In this document: piece by piece, positions 12,626 to 13,013 of the stretch
How the letters are laid out: the number at the start of each line of letters is the position of its first letter
Position numbering within the stretch: position 1 is the first letter of the stretch
Made by a program: the position numbers and the translations under genes
Notes under the pieces: generated by a model
Databases searched by the model: none
What the model saw: only the letters and a program-made list of their open reading frames with translations
What the model was told of the DNA's origin: nothing
Origin: an uncultured Faecalibacterium sp.
GTDB lineage: Bacteria; Bacillota; Clostridia; Oscillospirales; Ruminococcaceae
Assembly: GCA_934561555.1 (NCBI GenBank)
Contig: CAKTGQ010000039.1
Location: 1 to 13,013 of the forward strand
Direction of reading: 5' to 3'
Length of the DNA: 13,013 nucleotides

Positions 12626-12667
12626 GCTCCCCCTTTGGGGGAGCTGGCGCGGGAGCGCCTGAGAGGG
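12626..12667 (-). repeat. Palindromic unit 6 (inverted relative to units 4 and 5)
   Basis: GCTCCCCC (12626-12633) with GGGGGAGC (12637-12644), then GGCGC (12646-12650) with GCGCC (12655-12659), ending TGAGAGGG. It closes the composite that opens with unit 4, so the block 12355-12667 has inverted ends like the doublet at 9095-9223. It has no T-run after the hairpin. Confidence 0.75.
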
Positions 12668-12713
12668 CGTTTACCCCTCCGCAAAGAAAATAGAAAAAAG
12701 ATGTCAAAAAGTG

Positions 12714-12742
12714 TTGACAAGCGCACCGGTGTGTGGTATTAT
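12714..12742 (+). promoter_or_regulatory. Promoter P1 of the next rRNA operon
   Basis: Consensus TTGACA (12714-12719), 17 bp spacer, TATTAT (12737-12742). It points out of the window and is followed ~185 bp later by a second promoter, the tandem arrangement typical of rRNA operons. Confidence 0.85.
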
Positions 12743-12898
12743 ACTTGAGCGCCAAGCGCTGAGACAAAAGAATGACTTCTGAAAGCTCAGCAGGAAGCCC
12801 TTGAAAAGAACCAATAGACGCTGAAAAGTTCCGGTTAGCACCGAGAAACCCGAAGCGCTCCAAGTTCACAAAACTTCAAAAGCTTCTCAAAAAAGTGC

Positions 12899-12927
12899 TT
12901 GACAAAAAACCGCTTCTGTGGTAAAAT
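12899..12927 (+). promoter_or_regulatory. Promoter P2 of the next rRNA operon
   Basis: Consensus TTGACA (12899-12904), 17 bp spacer, TAAAAT (12922-12927) with an extended TG (12919-12920). Stretch 12743-12898 between P1 and P2 is A-rich leader and holds no gene I can support. Confidence 0.85.
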
Positions 12928-12933
12928 AATCAA

Positions 12934-13013
12934 GTCGTCAGCCGCAAGGCTGCGGCGCACAGGACCTTGAAAATTGAACAATATCGAAAGAACTTGTAAC
13001 GGAACCTATTTTC
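12934..13013 (+). ncRNA. rRNA operon leader (start of transcript; rRNA gene lies beyond the window)
   Basis: Right after P2 comes a hairpin, GCCGC (12941-12945) with GCGGC (12952-12956), then ACCTTGAAAATTGAACAA (12964-12981), a sequence of the type that precedes 16S and 23S genes in Firmicutes and includes a boxA-like antitermination segment. The 16S gene is inferred, not seen. A tRNA or other stable RNA gene would also be possible. Confidence 0.7.

Noticed and set aside
12355..12667. CRISPR array
   Set aside because: The repeats are few, of mixed orientation, internally palindromic and unevenly spaced. There are no unique uniform spacers and no cas genes.
12603..12869. 88-codon - strand frame over the repeat unit and rRNA promoter region
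   Set aside because: It spans palindromic DNA and the rRNA promoter/leader; no start signal and no family resemblance.

Overview
The window looks like a piece of a chromosome from an anaerobic Gram-positive gut Clostridium relative, most likely Faecalibacterium or a near neighbour (Oscillospiraceae). Reasons: GC-rich coding regions next to AT-rich intergenic regions, AGGAGG-type ribosome binding sites, a class III (strictly anaerobic) ribonucleotide reductase, AbrB-type regulators, and dispersed CCCTCTCAGT/GCTCCCCC palindromic units that I associate with this group. The genus call is an inference from memory; the coding content alone does not fix it.

Layout. The 3' end of a 23S rRNA (1-122), a spacer with a good promoter-like sequence, a 5S rRNA (248-365) and a strong terminator close one rRNA operon. 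A three-gene operon follows on the + strand: a TraX-family membrane protein, an OmpR-type response regulator and a sensor histidine kinase that stops after its phospho-acceptor helix and has no ATPase domain. On the - strand come a two-gene unit (AbrB-type regulator with a Cys-rich tail, then a monoacylglycerol-lipase-like hydrolase), a CPA-type cation/proton antiporter preceded by a short upstream ORF, and a family 2 glycosyltransferase. recQ is divergent from the glycosyltransferase on the + strand. The nrdD-nrdG pair (anaerobic ribonucleotide reductase and its radical-SAM activase) runs on the - strand, with a terminator-like palindromic element between the two genes and two NrdR-like boxes over the nrdD promoter. 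The last kilobase holds no protein gene that I can support. It contains a composite of the palindromic units and then two tandem strong promoters with an rRNA-type leader pointing out of the window, so a second rRNA operon (probably 16S) very likely starts just beyond 13013.

How the parts relate. Most genes are housekeeping or common accessory functions (dNTP synthesis without oxygen, DNA repair, ion homeostasis, lipid hydrolysis, surface glycan synthesis). The least ordinary features are the kinase-less sensor in the two-component operon, the family of palindromic units whose second hairpin changes sequence but keeps its pairing and which end several transcription units, the unit placed exactly at the nrdD stop codon, the upstream ORF on the antiporter, the leader hairpin of nrdD, and the probable promoter dedicated to the 5S gene.
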